Of a stretch of 64,000 nucleotides of DNA, positions 8,175 through 16,910 are shown piece after piece (positions within the stretch are counted from its first letter, which is position 1; each line of letters opens with the position of its first letter). The stretch spans positions 312,743 through 376,742 of the forward strand of contig NZ_KQ949028.1 in assembly GCF_001514285.1 (NCBI RefSeq). The letters run 5' to 3'. The DNA is from Streptomyces sp. DSM 15324 (GTDB lineage Bacteria; Actinomycetota; Actinomycetes; Streptomycetales; Streptomycetaceae). Below the pieces are notes generated by a model. That model searched no databases. It was given only the letters and a program-made list of their open reading frames with translations, and was not told where the DNA came from. Both the position numbers and the translations under genes were made by a program.

Positions 8175-9257
8175 ATGGCTGATGCGGTGGAACTGGAGGC
8201 GGGCGGCCGGACCGTACGGCTGTCCAGTCCCGACAAGGTGTTCTTCCCGGAGCGCGGCTTCACCAAGCTGGACCTCGCCCGCTACTACCAGGCCGTCGCG
8301 CCCGGCGTCCTGCGTGCCCTGCGCAACCGTCCCACCACCCTGGAGCGCTACCCGGAGGGCGTGACCGGTGAGTCCTTCTTCCAGAAGCGGGCCCCGAAGA
8401 ACATGCCCGACTGGATCCCCACCGCCCACATCACCTTCCCCAGCGGGCGCAGTGCCGACGAGATGTGCCCCACCGAGGAGGCGGCCGTGCTGTGGGCCGC
8501 CCAGTACGGCACGCTCACCTTCCACCCCTGGCCCGTCCGCCGCGACGACGTGGACCGCCCCGACGAACTGCGCATCGACCTCGACCCGCAGCCCGGCACC
8601 GACTTCGACGACGCCGTCCGCGCCGCCCACGAACTACGCGCCGTCCTCGACGAGTTCGGCGGTCTGCGGGGCTGGCCCAAGACCTCCGGCGGCCGGGGAC
8701 TGCACGTCTTCGTGCCGATCCGGCCGGAGTGGACCTTCACCCAGGTGCGGCGCGCCGCCATCGCCGTCGGCCGGGAGATGGAGCGGCGGATGCCGGACCG
8801 GGTGACGATCAGGTGGTGGAAGGAGGAGCGCGGCGAGCGCATCTTCCTCGACTACAACCAGACCGCCCGGGACCGCACCATCGCCTCCGCCTACTCCGTA
8901 CGGCCCCGCCCGCACGCCCCCGTCTCGGCGCCCCTGCGCTGGGAGGAGGTCGGCGAGGCGCACCCCCGCGACTTCGACCTCGCGACGATGCCGGCCCGCT
9001 TCGCCGCACTCGGCGACGTCCACGCCGACATGGACGAGCACGCCTTCTCCCTGGAGCCCCTCCTGGAACTCGCCCGCCGCGACGAGCACGACCACGGCCT
9101 CGGCGACCTCCCGTACCCCCCGGAGTACCCGAAGATGCCGGGCGAGCCGAAGCGGGTCCAGCCGAGCCGGGCCCGCGGCGAGGACGCCCCGCCGCCCTCC
9201 GGCTCCCACCGCCGGGGCAGGTCCGCGCCGCCCCCGCCCGGGCCGACGGGCCCCTGA
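8175..9257 (+). CDS. LigD-type DNA primase-polymerase domain protein
   Basis: This is a stand-alone archaeo-eukaryotic primase-superfamily polymerase of about 360 residues, homologous to the PolDom of LigD. Landmarks are the N-terminal LSSPDKVFFPERGFTK, the catalytic acidic motif RIDLDPQPG, SGGRGLHVFVPI, and the C-terminal DYNQTARDRTIASAYSVR. ATG 8175 (MADAVELEAGG) fits relatives better than the upstream in-frame ATG. It probably fills or extends DNA/RNA at breaks with the divergent ligase. The Pro-rich C-terminal tail is likely disordered. Confidence 0.88.
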   Translation: MADAVELEAGGRTVRLSSPDKVFFPERGFTKLDLARYYQAVAPGVLRALRNRPTTLERYPEGVTGESFFQKRAPKNMPDWIPTAHITFPSGRSADEMCPTEEAAVLWAAQYGTLTFHPWPVRRDDVDRPDELRIDLDPQPGTDFDDAVRAAHELRAVLDEFGGLRGWPKTSGGRGLHVFVPIRPEWTFTQVRRAAIAVGREMERRMPDRVTIRWWKEERGERIFLDYNQTARDRTIASAYSVRPRPHAPVSAPLRWEEVGEAHPRDFDLATMPARFAALGDVHADMDEHAFSLEPLLELARRDEHDHGLGDLPYPPEYPKMPGEPKRVQPSRARGEDAPPPSGSHRRGRSAPPPPGPTGP

Positions 9258-9343
9258 CCCTGCCGGCTCCCGTGGCGGACCTCAGGGGCTTCCGTGACGT
9301 CCTCCCGGCGGCGGGGTCACCGCCCGGGCGCCCGTCCGGTGGC

Positions 9344-9355
9344 GAGAGCGCTCTC
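9344..9355. promoter_or_regulatory. LacI-type operator palindrome
   Basis: GAGAGCGCTCTC is a perfect palindrome with the central CG step typical of LacI/GalR operators and is close to the CebR-type consensus. It lies 63 bp before the LacI-family gene, so autoregulation is likely. Confidence 0.6.
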
Positions 9356-9417
9356 ACCGGCCACCTCACGGAGCTATCCTGATCCGCACCCACCGAGGTC
9401 CGAGGAGGAGCCCCGCC

Positions 9418-10443
9418 GTGACCGAGACCGCGCAGCGTCCCACCCTGGAGGCCGTGGCCGCCCGCGCCGGGGTGTCCAGGGCCACCGTGTCGAGGGTCGT
9501 CAACGGTGGGGACGGGGTCCGGGAACCCCTGGTGGAGCGGGTCCGGCGGGCCGTGGAGGAACTCGGGTACGTGCCCAACCAGGCGGCCCGCTCCCTGGTG
9601 ACCAGACGGCACGGCGCCGTGGCCGTCGTCATCGCCGAACCCGAGACCAGAGTCTTCGCCGACCCGTTCTTCGCGCTGCAACTGCGCGGCATCAGCAAGG
9701 AGCTGACCGCCCAGGACAACCAGCTCGTCCTGCTGCTCACCGAGGGCCGCGACGACCACACACGGGTCGCCCGCTATCTCGCCGGCGGCCATGTCGACGG
9801 CGCCCTGGTGTTCTCCCTCCACCTCGACGACCCGCTCCCCGGCCTCATCCGGGGCGCCGGTCTGCCCACCGTGTTCGGCGGCCGCCCGGGCTGGAGCGAC
9901 GGCGACGCCGGGGTGGCGTACGTCGACAGCGACAACCGCGGCGGGGCCCGCGAGGCCGTACGCCATCTCCTCGGCCTCGGCCGCACCCGCATCGCGCACC
10001 TCACCGGACCGCTCGACCAGACCTCGGCGGCCGACCGCCTCGACGGCTACCGGGACGTCATGGGCGAGGCCGATCCGCGGCTCGTCGTGGAGAGCGACTT
10101 CACGCCCGGCGGCGGCGAGCGTGCGATGCGCGCCCTCCTGGACCGACGCCCGGACGTGGACGCGGTGTTCGCCGCGAACGACCTCACCGCCTCCGGCGCG
10201 CTGCGGGTGCTGCGCGAGCAGGGGCGGCGGGTGCCCGAGGACGTGGCGGTCGTCGGCTTCGACGACATGCTGCCGGTCGCCGAGGCCACCGACCCGCCGC
10301 TGACGACGGTCCGTCAGGACATCGAGGAGATGGGCCGCATCATGGCCCGCCTCCTGCTGCGCCGCCTCGACCCGCGCACCCCCGAGGAGCCCCCGGCCGG
10401 CGTGGTCCTGCCGACCACCCTGGTACACCGCGCTTCGGCGTGA
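9418..10443 (+). CDS. LacI/GalR-family transcriptional regulator
   Basis: This is a 341-residue regulator with an N-terminal helix-turn-helix (TLEAVAARAGVSRATVSRVVN), the hinge helix (VPNQAARSLVTRR) and a periplasmic-binding-protein-like effector domain ending in the family motif VAVVGFDDM and PPLTTVRQD. The GTG start follows a GAGGAGGAG ribosome site. No sugar transporter or glycosidase lies nearby, so its effector and targets are unknown. A palindromic site upstream suggests self-control. Confidence 0.9.
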   Translation: MTETAQRPTLEAVAARAGVSRATVSRVVNGGDGVREPLVERVRRAVEELGYVPNQAARSLVTRRHGAVAVVIAEPETRVFADPFFALQLRGISKELTAQDNQLVLLLTEGRDDHTRVARYLAGGHVDGALVFSLHLDDPLPGLIRGAGLPTVFGGRPGWSDGDAGVAYVDSDNRGGAREAVRHLLGLGRTRIAHLTGPLDQTSAADRLDGYRDVMGEADPRLVVESDFTPGGGERAMRALLDRRPDVDAVFAANDLTASGALRVLREQGRRVPEDVAVVGFDDMLPVAEATDPPLTTVRQDIEEMGRIMARLLLRRLDPRTPEEPPAGVVLPTTLVHRASA

Positions 10444-10480
10444 CCGGTCCGCCCGCCGGGGTGCCTCGTGCTTTGGCCTG

Positions 10481-10797
10481 GGGCCGGCCGCCGGTCCGGT
10501 TTCGTCAGGCCTCCCGTTGCGCTTTCCTGATACCGCGAAGCGCGCCCCGTGGAGGTCGGCTGGTCGGGCGATTCGGCCCGCCGTCGACGACCGCCGCGGG
10601 CGTCCGCCGCTCCCGGGCGCCAGTGTCTCCGTCTGAGCGGGGTCGGCCGCCCGTCCGGTTTCGTCAGGCCTCCCGTCGCGCTTTCCTGATCACCGCGAAG
10701 CGCGCCCCGTAGGGGTCGGCCTGGCGGGCGATTCGGCCCACGCCCTCGGGTCCGCCGCTGCCGGGCGCCCCTCGTCTCGTCTGAGCGGGTTCGGCCG
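10481..10797 (-). repeat. Two degenerate copies of the VOC gene 3' end
   Basis: The last roughly 90 bp of the VOC gene and its flank recur downstream at about 10640-10797 and again, more decayed, at about 10481-10640 (spacings about 147 and 159 bp). On the minus strand the nearer copy still reads GVGRIARQADPYGARFAVIR and the farther reads RIARPADLHGARFAV before a 1-nt shift. The gap carries no other visible gene. Confidence 0.8.
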
Positions 10798-11589
10798 TCA
10801 GGCCTGCCGTTGTGCGCTCCTGATCACCGCGAAGCGTGCCCCGTACGGGTCGGCCAGGCGGGCGATCCGGCCCACGCCCTCGACGTCGGCCGCCGGCATC
10901 CGCACCCGGCCGCCCCGGGACTCCGCCTCGGCGGCCACCGCGTCCACGTCCGCGACCTCGAAATAGGGCAGCCAGTACGCCCCGTCCCGCGCCTCGGTCG
11001 GATCGTCGGCCAGCGGCACGAACCCGCCGAACATGGCGTCCTCGCCCGCACCCGCGGGGTTGACACTGGTGTACACGCCACCGGGGAAGGGGACCGCGGA
11101 GGTCTCCAGACCCAGCGTCGTGTAGTAGAACGCGGCCGCAGCCGCGACGTCCGGCGTGTACAGCTCCACCCAGCACAGCGAACCGGGCTCGCCGGCCACG
11201 TCCACGCCCTTGTTCCGCCCGGGCGCCCACAGCCCGAACGGCACCCCCGCCGAGTCGGCGACGATCGCCATCATGCCCTGGCCCATCACGTCCATGGGAG
11301 CGAAGAGCACCCGGCCGTGGGCCCCTTCGGCGGCCCGGGCGGTGGCGTCCACGTCCGACGACTGGAAATACACGGTCCAGGACGGGGGCCCCTGCGCGGG
11401 CGTGGTCTGCATCCCGCCCGCGACGGTTCTGCCCTCCGACCGGAAGAAGCCGTAACCGCCGGCGTCCGGACCCGCGGACTCGAAGCGCCAGCCGAACAGG
11501 GCGCCGTAGAAGGAGGTGGCGCCGTCGATGTCGGGCGTGCCGAGATCGATCCAGTTCGGAGCGCCGTCGACGAAACGCGTGGTGAGCAT
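10798..11589 (-). CDS. VOC (glyoxalase/bleomycin-resistance fold) protein, two-domain
   Basis: This is a 263-residue protein with two vicinal-oxygen-chelate modules: module 1 from NWIDLGTPDIDGATSFYGALFGW and module 2 from CWVELYTPDVAAAAAFYYT. Such tandem VOC proteins are common in Streptomyces and their substrates are mostly unknown. The ATG has a strong GAGGAGGG site. It ends GVGRIARLADPYGARFAVIR, the segment repeated twice downstream. Glyoxalase, dioxygenase or ligand-binding roles are all possible. Confidence 0.82.
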   Translation of the reverse strand: MLTTRFVDGAPNWIDLGTPDIDGATSFYGALFGWRFESAGPDAGGYGFFRSEGRTVAGGMQTTPAQGPPSWTVYFQSSDVDATARAAEGAHGRVLFAPMDVMGQGMMAIVADSAGVPFGLWAPGRNKGVDVAGEPGSLCWVELYTPDVAAAAAFYYTTLGLETSAVPFPGGVYTSVNPAGAGEDAMFGGFVPLADDPTEARDGAYWLPYFEVADVDAVAAEAESRGGRVRMPAADVEGVGRIARLADPYGARFAVIRSAQRQA

Positions 11590-11788
11590 CTGCGCCCTCC
11601 TCACAAGGGTCCCGTTGCCTGCACTGCCGAGTCTTGCACCGCCCACCGACAACCGCAGGGCGCGTTCCGCGCGCCGCCGTGCGCCGAGGCCCCTCACGGC
11701 GTCATCATCGGGGCGGCCGGAGGCCTGCGCCCGCCGCGTATATCCGGCGTTGATCGAACGTTTTTCGCCGCGCGGCACGATCCTGGCC

Positions 11789-12034
11789 ATGCATACCGAC
11801 ACGATCCCCACGTCCGACCTCGACTGGCAGAGCCAGGCGCTGTGCGCGCAGACCGGGGCGGACTTCTTCTTCCCGGAGCCCGGCAGCTCGGTGCGCGAGG
11901 CCAAGCGCATCTGCGGCATGTGCGACATGCGCGTGGCCTGTCTCGAGTACGCCCTGGCCAACGACGAGCGCTTCGGTGTCTGGGGCGGTCTGTCCGAGAA
12001 GGAGCGCCTCCAGATCAGGCGCGCGTCCTGTTGA
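11789..12034 (+). CDS. WhiB-like (Wbl) iron-sulfur regulator
   Basis: This is an 81-residue Wbl protein. The four cluster-binding cysteines (C19, C42, C45, C51; C-x2-C-x5-C core) and the GVWGG turn are present, as is the conserved CLEYALANDERFG. Wbl proteins hold a 4Fe-4S cluster and act with sigma factors in development and stress. It is shorter at the N-terminus than WhiB but resembles it more than WblE. By position it may match the S. coelicolor gene sometimes called wblJ, which I could not verify. Confidence 0.88.
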   Translation: MHTDTIPTSDLDWQSQALCAQTGADFFFPEPGSSVREAKRICGMCDMRVACLEYALANDERFGVWGGLSEKERLQIRRASC

Positions 12035-12118
12035 CCCGTCACGGGGCACGCCGGGCAGGGGTGCCGCGAAAACCCGGAGACCGCGTCGCGGGGGTGCGGT
12101 TAGGATCCGAGGGCGCCA

Positions 12119-12190
12119 CCGGGCGTAGCGCAGAGGCAGTCGCGCCGGCTTGCCCAGCCGGATACGCCGGTTCGAATCCGGTCGTCCGGG
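12119..12190 (+). tRNA. tRNA-Gly(GCC), aberrant
   Basis: A cloverleaf can be folded: 7-bp acceptor (CCGGGCG with CGTCCGG), 3-bp D stem with a short AGAGGCAG loop, 5-bp anticodon stem with loop TTGCCCA (anticodon GCC at 12152-12154), and a normal T arm. Oddities are C at position 37, the shortened D loop, a 4-nt variable loop, and G as discriminator. No CCA is encoded. It lies 7 nt before a second odd tRNA and just upstream of the SDR-fold gene. Confidence 0.7.
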
Positions 12191-12197
12191 CGCGGAG

Positions 12198-12269
12198 GGT
12201 CCTGTAGAGCAGAGGCAGACTCGCCACCCTGTCAAGGTGGAGACGCCGGTTCGAATCCGGCCGGGACCG
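12198..12269 (+). tRNA. tRNA-Asp(GTC), aberrant
   Basis: The fold has a 7-bp acceptor (GGTCCTG with CGGGACC), a 3-bp D stem with the same short AGAGGCA loop as its neighbour, anticodon stem CCACC/GGTGG with loop CTGTCAA (anticodon GTC at 12231-12233), and a T arm identical in loop to the Gly gene. G is the discriminator, as in normal tRNA-Asp. It ends 29 nt before the ATG of the SDR-fold gene, so the RNAs and that operon may share a transcript. Confidence 0.75.
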
Positions 12270-12298
12270 CGGTAGGGCGAGCACGGGGGCGGGGACGG

Positions 12299-13660
12299 AT
12301 GGGCGAGCAGAGCGGACGGGCGGCGGTCACCGCGCCGGTCACCGAGACGGAACTGGCCGCCTTCCACGCGCTGGTGGGCAGGCTGCGCGCGCTGCCGGTC
12401 GACGATCCCGTACGGCTGCGCGCCGAGCAGGTCGCCGCCTCCTTCACGCGCGACGGACGGCTGCGCCGCCGCAAGGCCCGCGGCGCCGAGCTGTCGGCCG
12501 CCGACGCCGCCGCGATGGCCGCCACCGCCACCGGAGCCCCGGACCGGCGCGAGGACGCACCCCTGACCGGCGCCGACACCGGCGCGGGAGGCGTGTTCCT
12601 GCGGCCCCGTACCTGCTACGTCTGCAAGTCGCCGTATCGACAGGTCGACACGTTCTACCACCGGCTCTGCCCCGGCTGCGCCGCCGACAACACCGCCCGC
12701 CGCGCCCTGCGCACCGATCTGCGCGGGCGGCGCGTCCTGCTGACCGGCGGCCGGGTGAAGATCGGTTTCCAGCTGGCGCTGATGATGCTGCGCGACGGCG
12801 CCGAGGTCCAGGTCACCTCCCGGTTCCCGCACGACACCGTGCGCCGCTTCCGGGCCGAGCCGGGCAGCGACCGGTGGCTGGAGCGGCTCACCGTGCTCGC
12901 CGTCGACCTGCGCGACCCGCGCCAGGTGCTGGGCCTGTGCGAGGACCTGCGCGCCGAGGGCCGGCCCCTCGACATCCTCGTCAACAACGCGGCCCAGACC
13001 GTGCGCCGCCCTCCGCAGGCATACGCCCTGCTCGCGGCCGGCGAGGTCGACGCGCTGCCCCGAGGGGCGCGCCAGGCCCCCGGGTTCGCGCCGATGCGCA
13101 TGCTCCCGGGCGGGGCCGCCCCGCTGCCCGCGGCCCTGCGCGAGGCCGACGAGGCCGGTCTGCTGCCCGACCCCTCCCCGGAGAACTCCTGGTCGGCGAC
13201 GCTCGGTGCGCTCGATGCGGCCGAGGTCCTGGAGACCCAGCTCGTCAACGCCGTGGCCCCCGCCCTGCTGTGCGACCGGCTGCTGCCGCTGCTGCTCGCC
13301 TCTCCGCACCCACGCCGGTACGTCGTCAACGTCACCGCCGTCGAGGGCCGGTTCACCGTGCGCAACAAGATGCCGGGGCATCCGCACACCAACATGGCCA
13401 AGGCCGCCCTGAACATGCTCACCCGCACCAGCGCCGCCGAACTCGCCCCCCGGGGCGTCCACATGTGCGCCGTCGACACCGGCTGGATCACCGACGAGAA
13501 CCCGGCGCCGAAGAAGGCCCGGATGGCGGGCGCCGGCTTTCGCACCCCGCTCGACATCGTCGACGGCGCCGCCCGGGTGTACGACCCGATCGTGCGCGGC
13601 GAGGCCGGGGACCCGGTGTCGGGCGTGTTCCTGAAGGACTACCGGGAGGCGGAGTGGTGA
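12299..13660 (+). CDS. SDR-fold protein with N-terminal zinc ribbon, catalytic residues lost
   Basis: This 453-residue protein has three parts: a helical N-terminus, a four-cysteine knuckle (C106, C109, C124, C127), and a Rossmann domain with the SDR nucleotide motif TGGRVKIG (149-156) and NNAAQ (229-233). At the active site, the YxxxK Tyr is Thr364 (TNMAK, Lys368 kept) and the usual Ser region reads NVTAVEG. It is therefore probably a nucleotide-binding or structural protein and not a normal oxidoreductase. It begins 29 nt after tRNA-Asp and overlaps the next gene by 4 nt (GTGA). Function is unknown. Confidence 0.8.
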   Translation: MGEQSGRAAVTAPVTETELAAFHALVGRLRALPVDDPVRLRAEQVAASFTRDGRLRRRKARGAELSAADAAAMAATATGAPDRREDAPLTGADTGAGGVFLRPRTCYVCKSPYRQVDTFYHRLCPGCAADNTARRALRTDLRGRRVLLTGGRVKIGFQLALMMLRDGAEVQVTSRFPHDTVRRFRAEPGSDRWLERLTVLAVDLRDPRQVLGLCEDLRAEGRPLDILVNNAAQTVRRPPQAYALLAAGEVDALPRGARQAPGFAPMRMLPGGAAPLPAALREADEAGLLPDPSPENSWSATLGALDAAEVLETQLVNAVAPALLCDRLLPLLLASPHPRRYVVNVTAVEGRFTVRNKMPGHPHTNMAKAALNMLTRTSAAELAPRGVHMCAVDTGWITDENPAPKKARMAGAGFRTPLDIVDGAARVYDPIVRGEAGDPVSGVFLKDYREAEW

Positions 13661-14853
13661 GCGAGGAGAACCGGCCGGCCGGCCTCGCCGGAGTGCCCCC
13701 GGTCGTGCCCCGGCCGCTCGCCGATCTCGCCCCGCTGCTCGACTGGCTGCGCGCCGGGCGGCCGGCGGGGGAGCGCCTCGACTTCACCGCGGGGACCGCG
13801 CTGCCGGACGGGCGTCTGGACCTGTGCAAGCAGGCGCTGGGCGCCGAGGGGGCGGCGCTGATCGCCGAGGCCCTGGCCGACGGCCCGTCGCCGGTACGGC
13901 ACCTGCTGCTGGGCACCGACGCCCTCGGCGACGACGGGGCCGCCGCCGTGGCCGGCACCGAGGCGCCGGTCGAGACGCTCTACCTCGGCTGCAACGGCAT
14001 CACCGCCGGCGGCGCCTGCCGGATCGCCGACCAGCTGCGCGCCTCTCTGCAGGTCGTCACCGGTGTCTGGCTCAAGCGCAACCCGCTCGGCGGCGGGGCG
14101 GGCCGGGCGGCCGCCGAACTCATCGAGTCCGCGCGGACCCTGCGCACCCTCGACCTCGTCCAGACGGGCCTCACCGCGTCCGGCGCGGCCCTGCTCGCCG
14201 ACGCGCTCCTGGCCGCCGCCGACGGCGGCCGGCGCATCGAGCGGCTGTTCGTCGGCGGCAACCCGCTGGGCGCGCAGGGCGCCGAGGCGCTCGCCGCGGT
14301 GATCGCCTCGGGGGCCGTCGACGAGCTGTACGTGTCCGCGGCCCGGCTGGGCGACCCCGGCGCCCTCCGGCTCGCCGGCGCGCTGGCGCGGGCGCCGTAC
14401 GGGCGGCTCACCCGGCTGTCCGTCGCCAGCAACGGCATCGGACCCGGGGCCGCCGCCGTGCTGGTGGAGGCGGCCACGGCCGCCGGGGTCACCCTGCTGG
14501 ACCTCGGCCGGGTGCGCGCCGCCGCCGTGCTCGGCGCGGCCGACAACCGGCTCGACCTCGAGGCGGCCGACCGCATCGGCCGGACCCTGGCCGCCGGTGA
14601 ACACCGCCTCGCCCACCTGTACCTGCGCCACACCGGCCTGCGCAGCCCGGAGGCCCACCGGCTGCTCGACCACGCGCCCCGCGCCGCCACGGCCACCCGT
14701 TTCGTCCTCGGCCAGTCCATCGCGACCAGCGTCAAACGCCGCCTCGCGGCACTCAGCGCCCACGTCCCGCCCCCGCCGGTGTCCCCGGACGTGACAGCCG
14801 TACGCAGCGTCCACCGCACGGCACCGCCCGACTCCGGGAGCCGGGAGACCTGA
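13657..14853 (+). CDS. Leucine-rich repeat protein (ribonuclease-inhibitor type)
   Basis: This 398-residue protein consists largely of LRR units of about 28 residues of the RNI class, with phrases such as LYLGCNGITAGGACRIAD, LDLVQTGLTASGAALLAD, LFVGGNPLGAQGAEALA and LSVASNGIGPGAAAVL. It has no signal peptide or membrane segment, so it should be a cytoplasmic binding scaffold. The GTG start overlaps the stop of the SDR-fold gene, so the two are translated together and may form a complex. The Pro-rich tail (residues about 365-398) is probably disordered. Ligand unknown. Confidence 0.85.
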   Translation: MSEENRPAGLAGVPPVVPRPLADLAPLLDWLRAGRPAGERLDFTAGTALPDGRLDLCKQALGAEGAALIAEALADGPSPVRHLLLGTDALGDDGAAAVAGTEAPVETLYLGCNGITAGGACRIADQLRASLQVVTGVWLKRNPLGGGAGRAAAELIESARTLRTLDLVQTGLTASGAALLADALLAAADGGRRIERLFVGGNPLGAQGAEALAAVIASGAVDELYVSAARLGDPGALRLAGALARAPYGRLTRLSVASNGIGPGAAAVLVEAATAAGVTLLDLGRVRAAAVLGAADNRLDLEAADRIGRTLAAGEHRLAHLYLRHTGLRSPEAHRLLDHAPRAATATRFVLGQSIATSVKRRLAALSAHVPPPPVSPDVTAVRSVHRTAPPDSGSRET

Positions 14854-15089
14854 TCGAGCTCGGGACGCTGCCGGCCGGCGGTGTCGTACGTCCGTCGACG
14901 GAGCCACCGCTTCACGGCGCCGGGACGCGTGTCGAAGGCGGCGGAAAGCGGCGGGAGTTGCCCAGCCGCGCACCACGGCATCGACCGTTGACCGGAACGC
15001 GGTCTCAGCGGCGGCGCCGTCGAGGCCGCCGGCGAGTTCGTGTACTGGGCGCGCCGGACGGCGGGGTCGTTCGGGTCCCGCACGTCGGC

Positions 15090-16889
15090 TCAGCTCCCCC
15101 TCGCCTTCCCCGTGAACACCTCCATCCAGAACCGCTGGTGCTTCTCCGACGCCCCCACCAGGTACGTCGCCCGCAGCTTCGGGGGCAGATGGCGCGCCAG
15201 GCGGGTCACCACCGCGCGATGCCTGCGCAGCTGGGACAGCTCGGCGTTGGCGAGGATCTGGTGGACGACGTCGGTGTCGTCCGCGCCCTCGTCCGAGTGC
15301 GCGGCGGCGCGGCGCAGTCGGGCCTCCCAGGCGTCCGCGTCCCGGGCGAGTTCCCCGAGGCCGGTGACCGGCCGGCCCCGCAGGCGGTCGATCAGCGCGG
15401 TCAGGGGCACGGGCGCGTACTCGCCGTCGCCGAGGTAGACCGTCGCCATCTCCAGCGGCAGCCCGCGCCGGTGCAGCTTGATCAGCCGCTCCAGGGTGCG
15501 CTTGGTGATCCAGGCCCGGCCCTCCTCGTCGATGTCGTGCTTCCACCACTCCAGCACCGTCGCTGCGTCCGCGCCGTACCGCTCCAGCAGCCACTCGTTG
15601 GCCGGGATGTCCGCCGGGGTCACCTCCAGCGAGGCCGTGAAGCGGGTCGCCTGGGCGATGTTGTTCCGGGACACCAGCAGCTTGCGGCCCAGGTGGTACG
15701 GCGGGTTCTGCACGGCTATCTGGGCGCGCAGGTTCTCGATCCGCCGCCCGGCCAGGGACCACTCCTGGGTGATCTCCATCAGCTTGGCGAACGCGGCCCG
15801 GTCCTTGGGCCGGTTGTACTCGTCCCACACGATCGCCTTGGGCTCGGGCCCCGTGAACCGTACGGCGAGCAGATTGTCCAGCGTGCCGTCCGGCGAGGGC
15901 ACCGGCGCGCACAGGTCCTCCACGTTCGTCACCGGCAGCGAGAAGTACAGCGGGTCTCGGCCCAGCCCCTCGCGGAGCGTCTCGCGCACCAGTTCCGTCT
16001 TGCCGCAGCCGGGCGGCCCCTGGAGCAGCACCGTCCAGCGGTTGCGCAGTGCCGCCCGGACCACCTGCCGTACCGGGTCGGCGATCGTGGCCGGGTTCGG
16101 CACGCCCAGGGCCGCGGCGATCCGGTCCAGGATCTCCGCCGTACGGTTCGTCCCGGGTCGGCCGTCGGGTCCGGGCTCGGCCAGCCGCAGCCGCTCCCCG
16201 TCGACCAGGGGCAGCCCCCAGCGCAGCGGGAAGCCCTCGCGCGCCTGGGCGAGGACGTGATCGAGGGTGCGGGGGGAGAACAGCTCGCGCAGACCGGGGG
16301 AGAGCGACGCCCACACGGCGAACACCGGACGCAGGTCCCACGGGCGGTACGCGGCCTGGAGGTGACGCCGCCACGACGTGTCGTTCGCCGTGATCCGCAT
16401 CGTCACCATGCGGTCCAGCAGCGCGAGGTCGCCGCGCCGGGCCGAGGTCTCGGTGAGCGATTCGTTGTCGGTGAGGAAGACCCCGACACAGCCCAGGGCC
16501 CGCAGGTCGTGCTCGCCGAGCGTCCAGTTGCAGGCGATCTGCATCAGCTGCGACTGGATGGTGTCGCCCGCCTGGAGCGAGTCGTCGATGAGCAGGACGA
16601 ACGGCCGCCCCGGCGTGAGCTGGCTCATCACCAGCTGACGCAGCACGAGTTCACCCGAGCGGGGATCGCGCACCGGCGCGTTGACGAGCAGGTCGTCGGG
16701 GGTGAGGTTCGCGGCCGGTACGTAGACCAGCGCGGTGTCCGGGCGGGTGCGCGCGAGGTACGAGAAGAACGTCGACGTCTTGCCGATGCCGTGTTCCCCG
16801 AAGACCTGCCCGGTCTGGCCGAGGTCGATCATCGCGTCGATGAACGCTTCCAGACGCGAGGCGGTCTGCTGCGGTGCCTGTGTGGTCAT
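15090..16889 (-). CDS. Tandem AAA+ ATPase (MoxR-like)
   Basis: This 599-residue cytoplasmic protein has two ATPase modules. Module 1 has Walker A GEHGIGKT (31-38) and Walker B VLLIDD (98-103). Module 2 has Walker A GPPGCGKT (291-298) and Walker B AIVWDE (352-357), followed by a sensor-like AVQNPP. This fits MoxR/RavA-type AAA+ proteins, which commonly work with VWA-domain partners as metal-dependent chaperones. Its partner is the VWA gene 21 nt upstream in the same operon. The operon converges on the tRNA-SDR-LRR operon. Confidence 0.87.
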   Translation of the reverse strand: MTTQAPQQTASRLEAFIDAMIDLGQTGQVFGEHGIGKTSTFFSYLARTRPDTALVYVPAANLTPDDLLVNAPVRDPRSGELVLRQLVMSQLTPGRPFVLLIDDSLQAGDTIQSQLMQIACNWTLGEHDLRALGCVGVFLTDNESLTETSARRGDLALLDRMVTMRITANDTSWRRHLQAAYRPWDLRPVFAVWASLSPGLRELFSPRTLDHVLAQAREGFPLRWGLPLVDGERLRLAEPGPDGRPGTNRTAEILDRIAAALGVPNPATIADPVRQVVRAALRNRWTVLLQGPPGCGKTELVRETLREGLGRDPLYFSLPVTNVEDLCAPVPSPDGTLDNLLAVRFTGPEPKAIVWDEYNRPKDRAAFAKLMEITQEWSLAGRRIENLRAQIAVQNPPYHLGRKLLVSRNNIAQATRFTASLEVTPADIPANEWLLERYGADAATVLEWWKHDIDEEGRAWITKRTLERLIKLHRRGLPLEMATVYLGDGEYAPVPLTALIDRLRGRPVTGLGELARDADAWEARLRRAAAHSDEGADDTDVVHQILANAELSQLRRHRAVVTRLARHLPPKLRATYLVGASEKHQRFWMEVFTGKARGS

Positions 16890-16910
16890 GTGCCGGTTCC
16901 CTGTGCTCGG

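Noticed and set aside
12119-12269. tRNA attachment site of an integrated element
   Set aside because: No integrase, excisionase or direct repeat of the tRNA 3' end was seen in the window.
14854-15089. Small gene in the gap between the LRR and AAA genes
   Set aside because: Short frames exist but lack ribosome sites and recognisable sequence.
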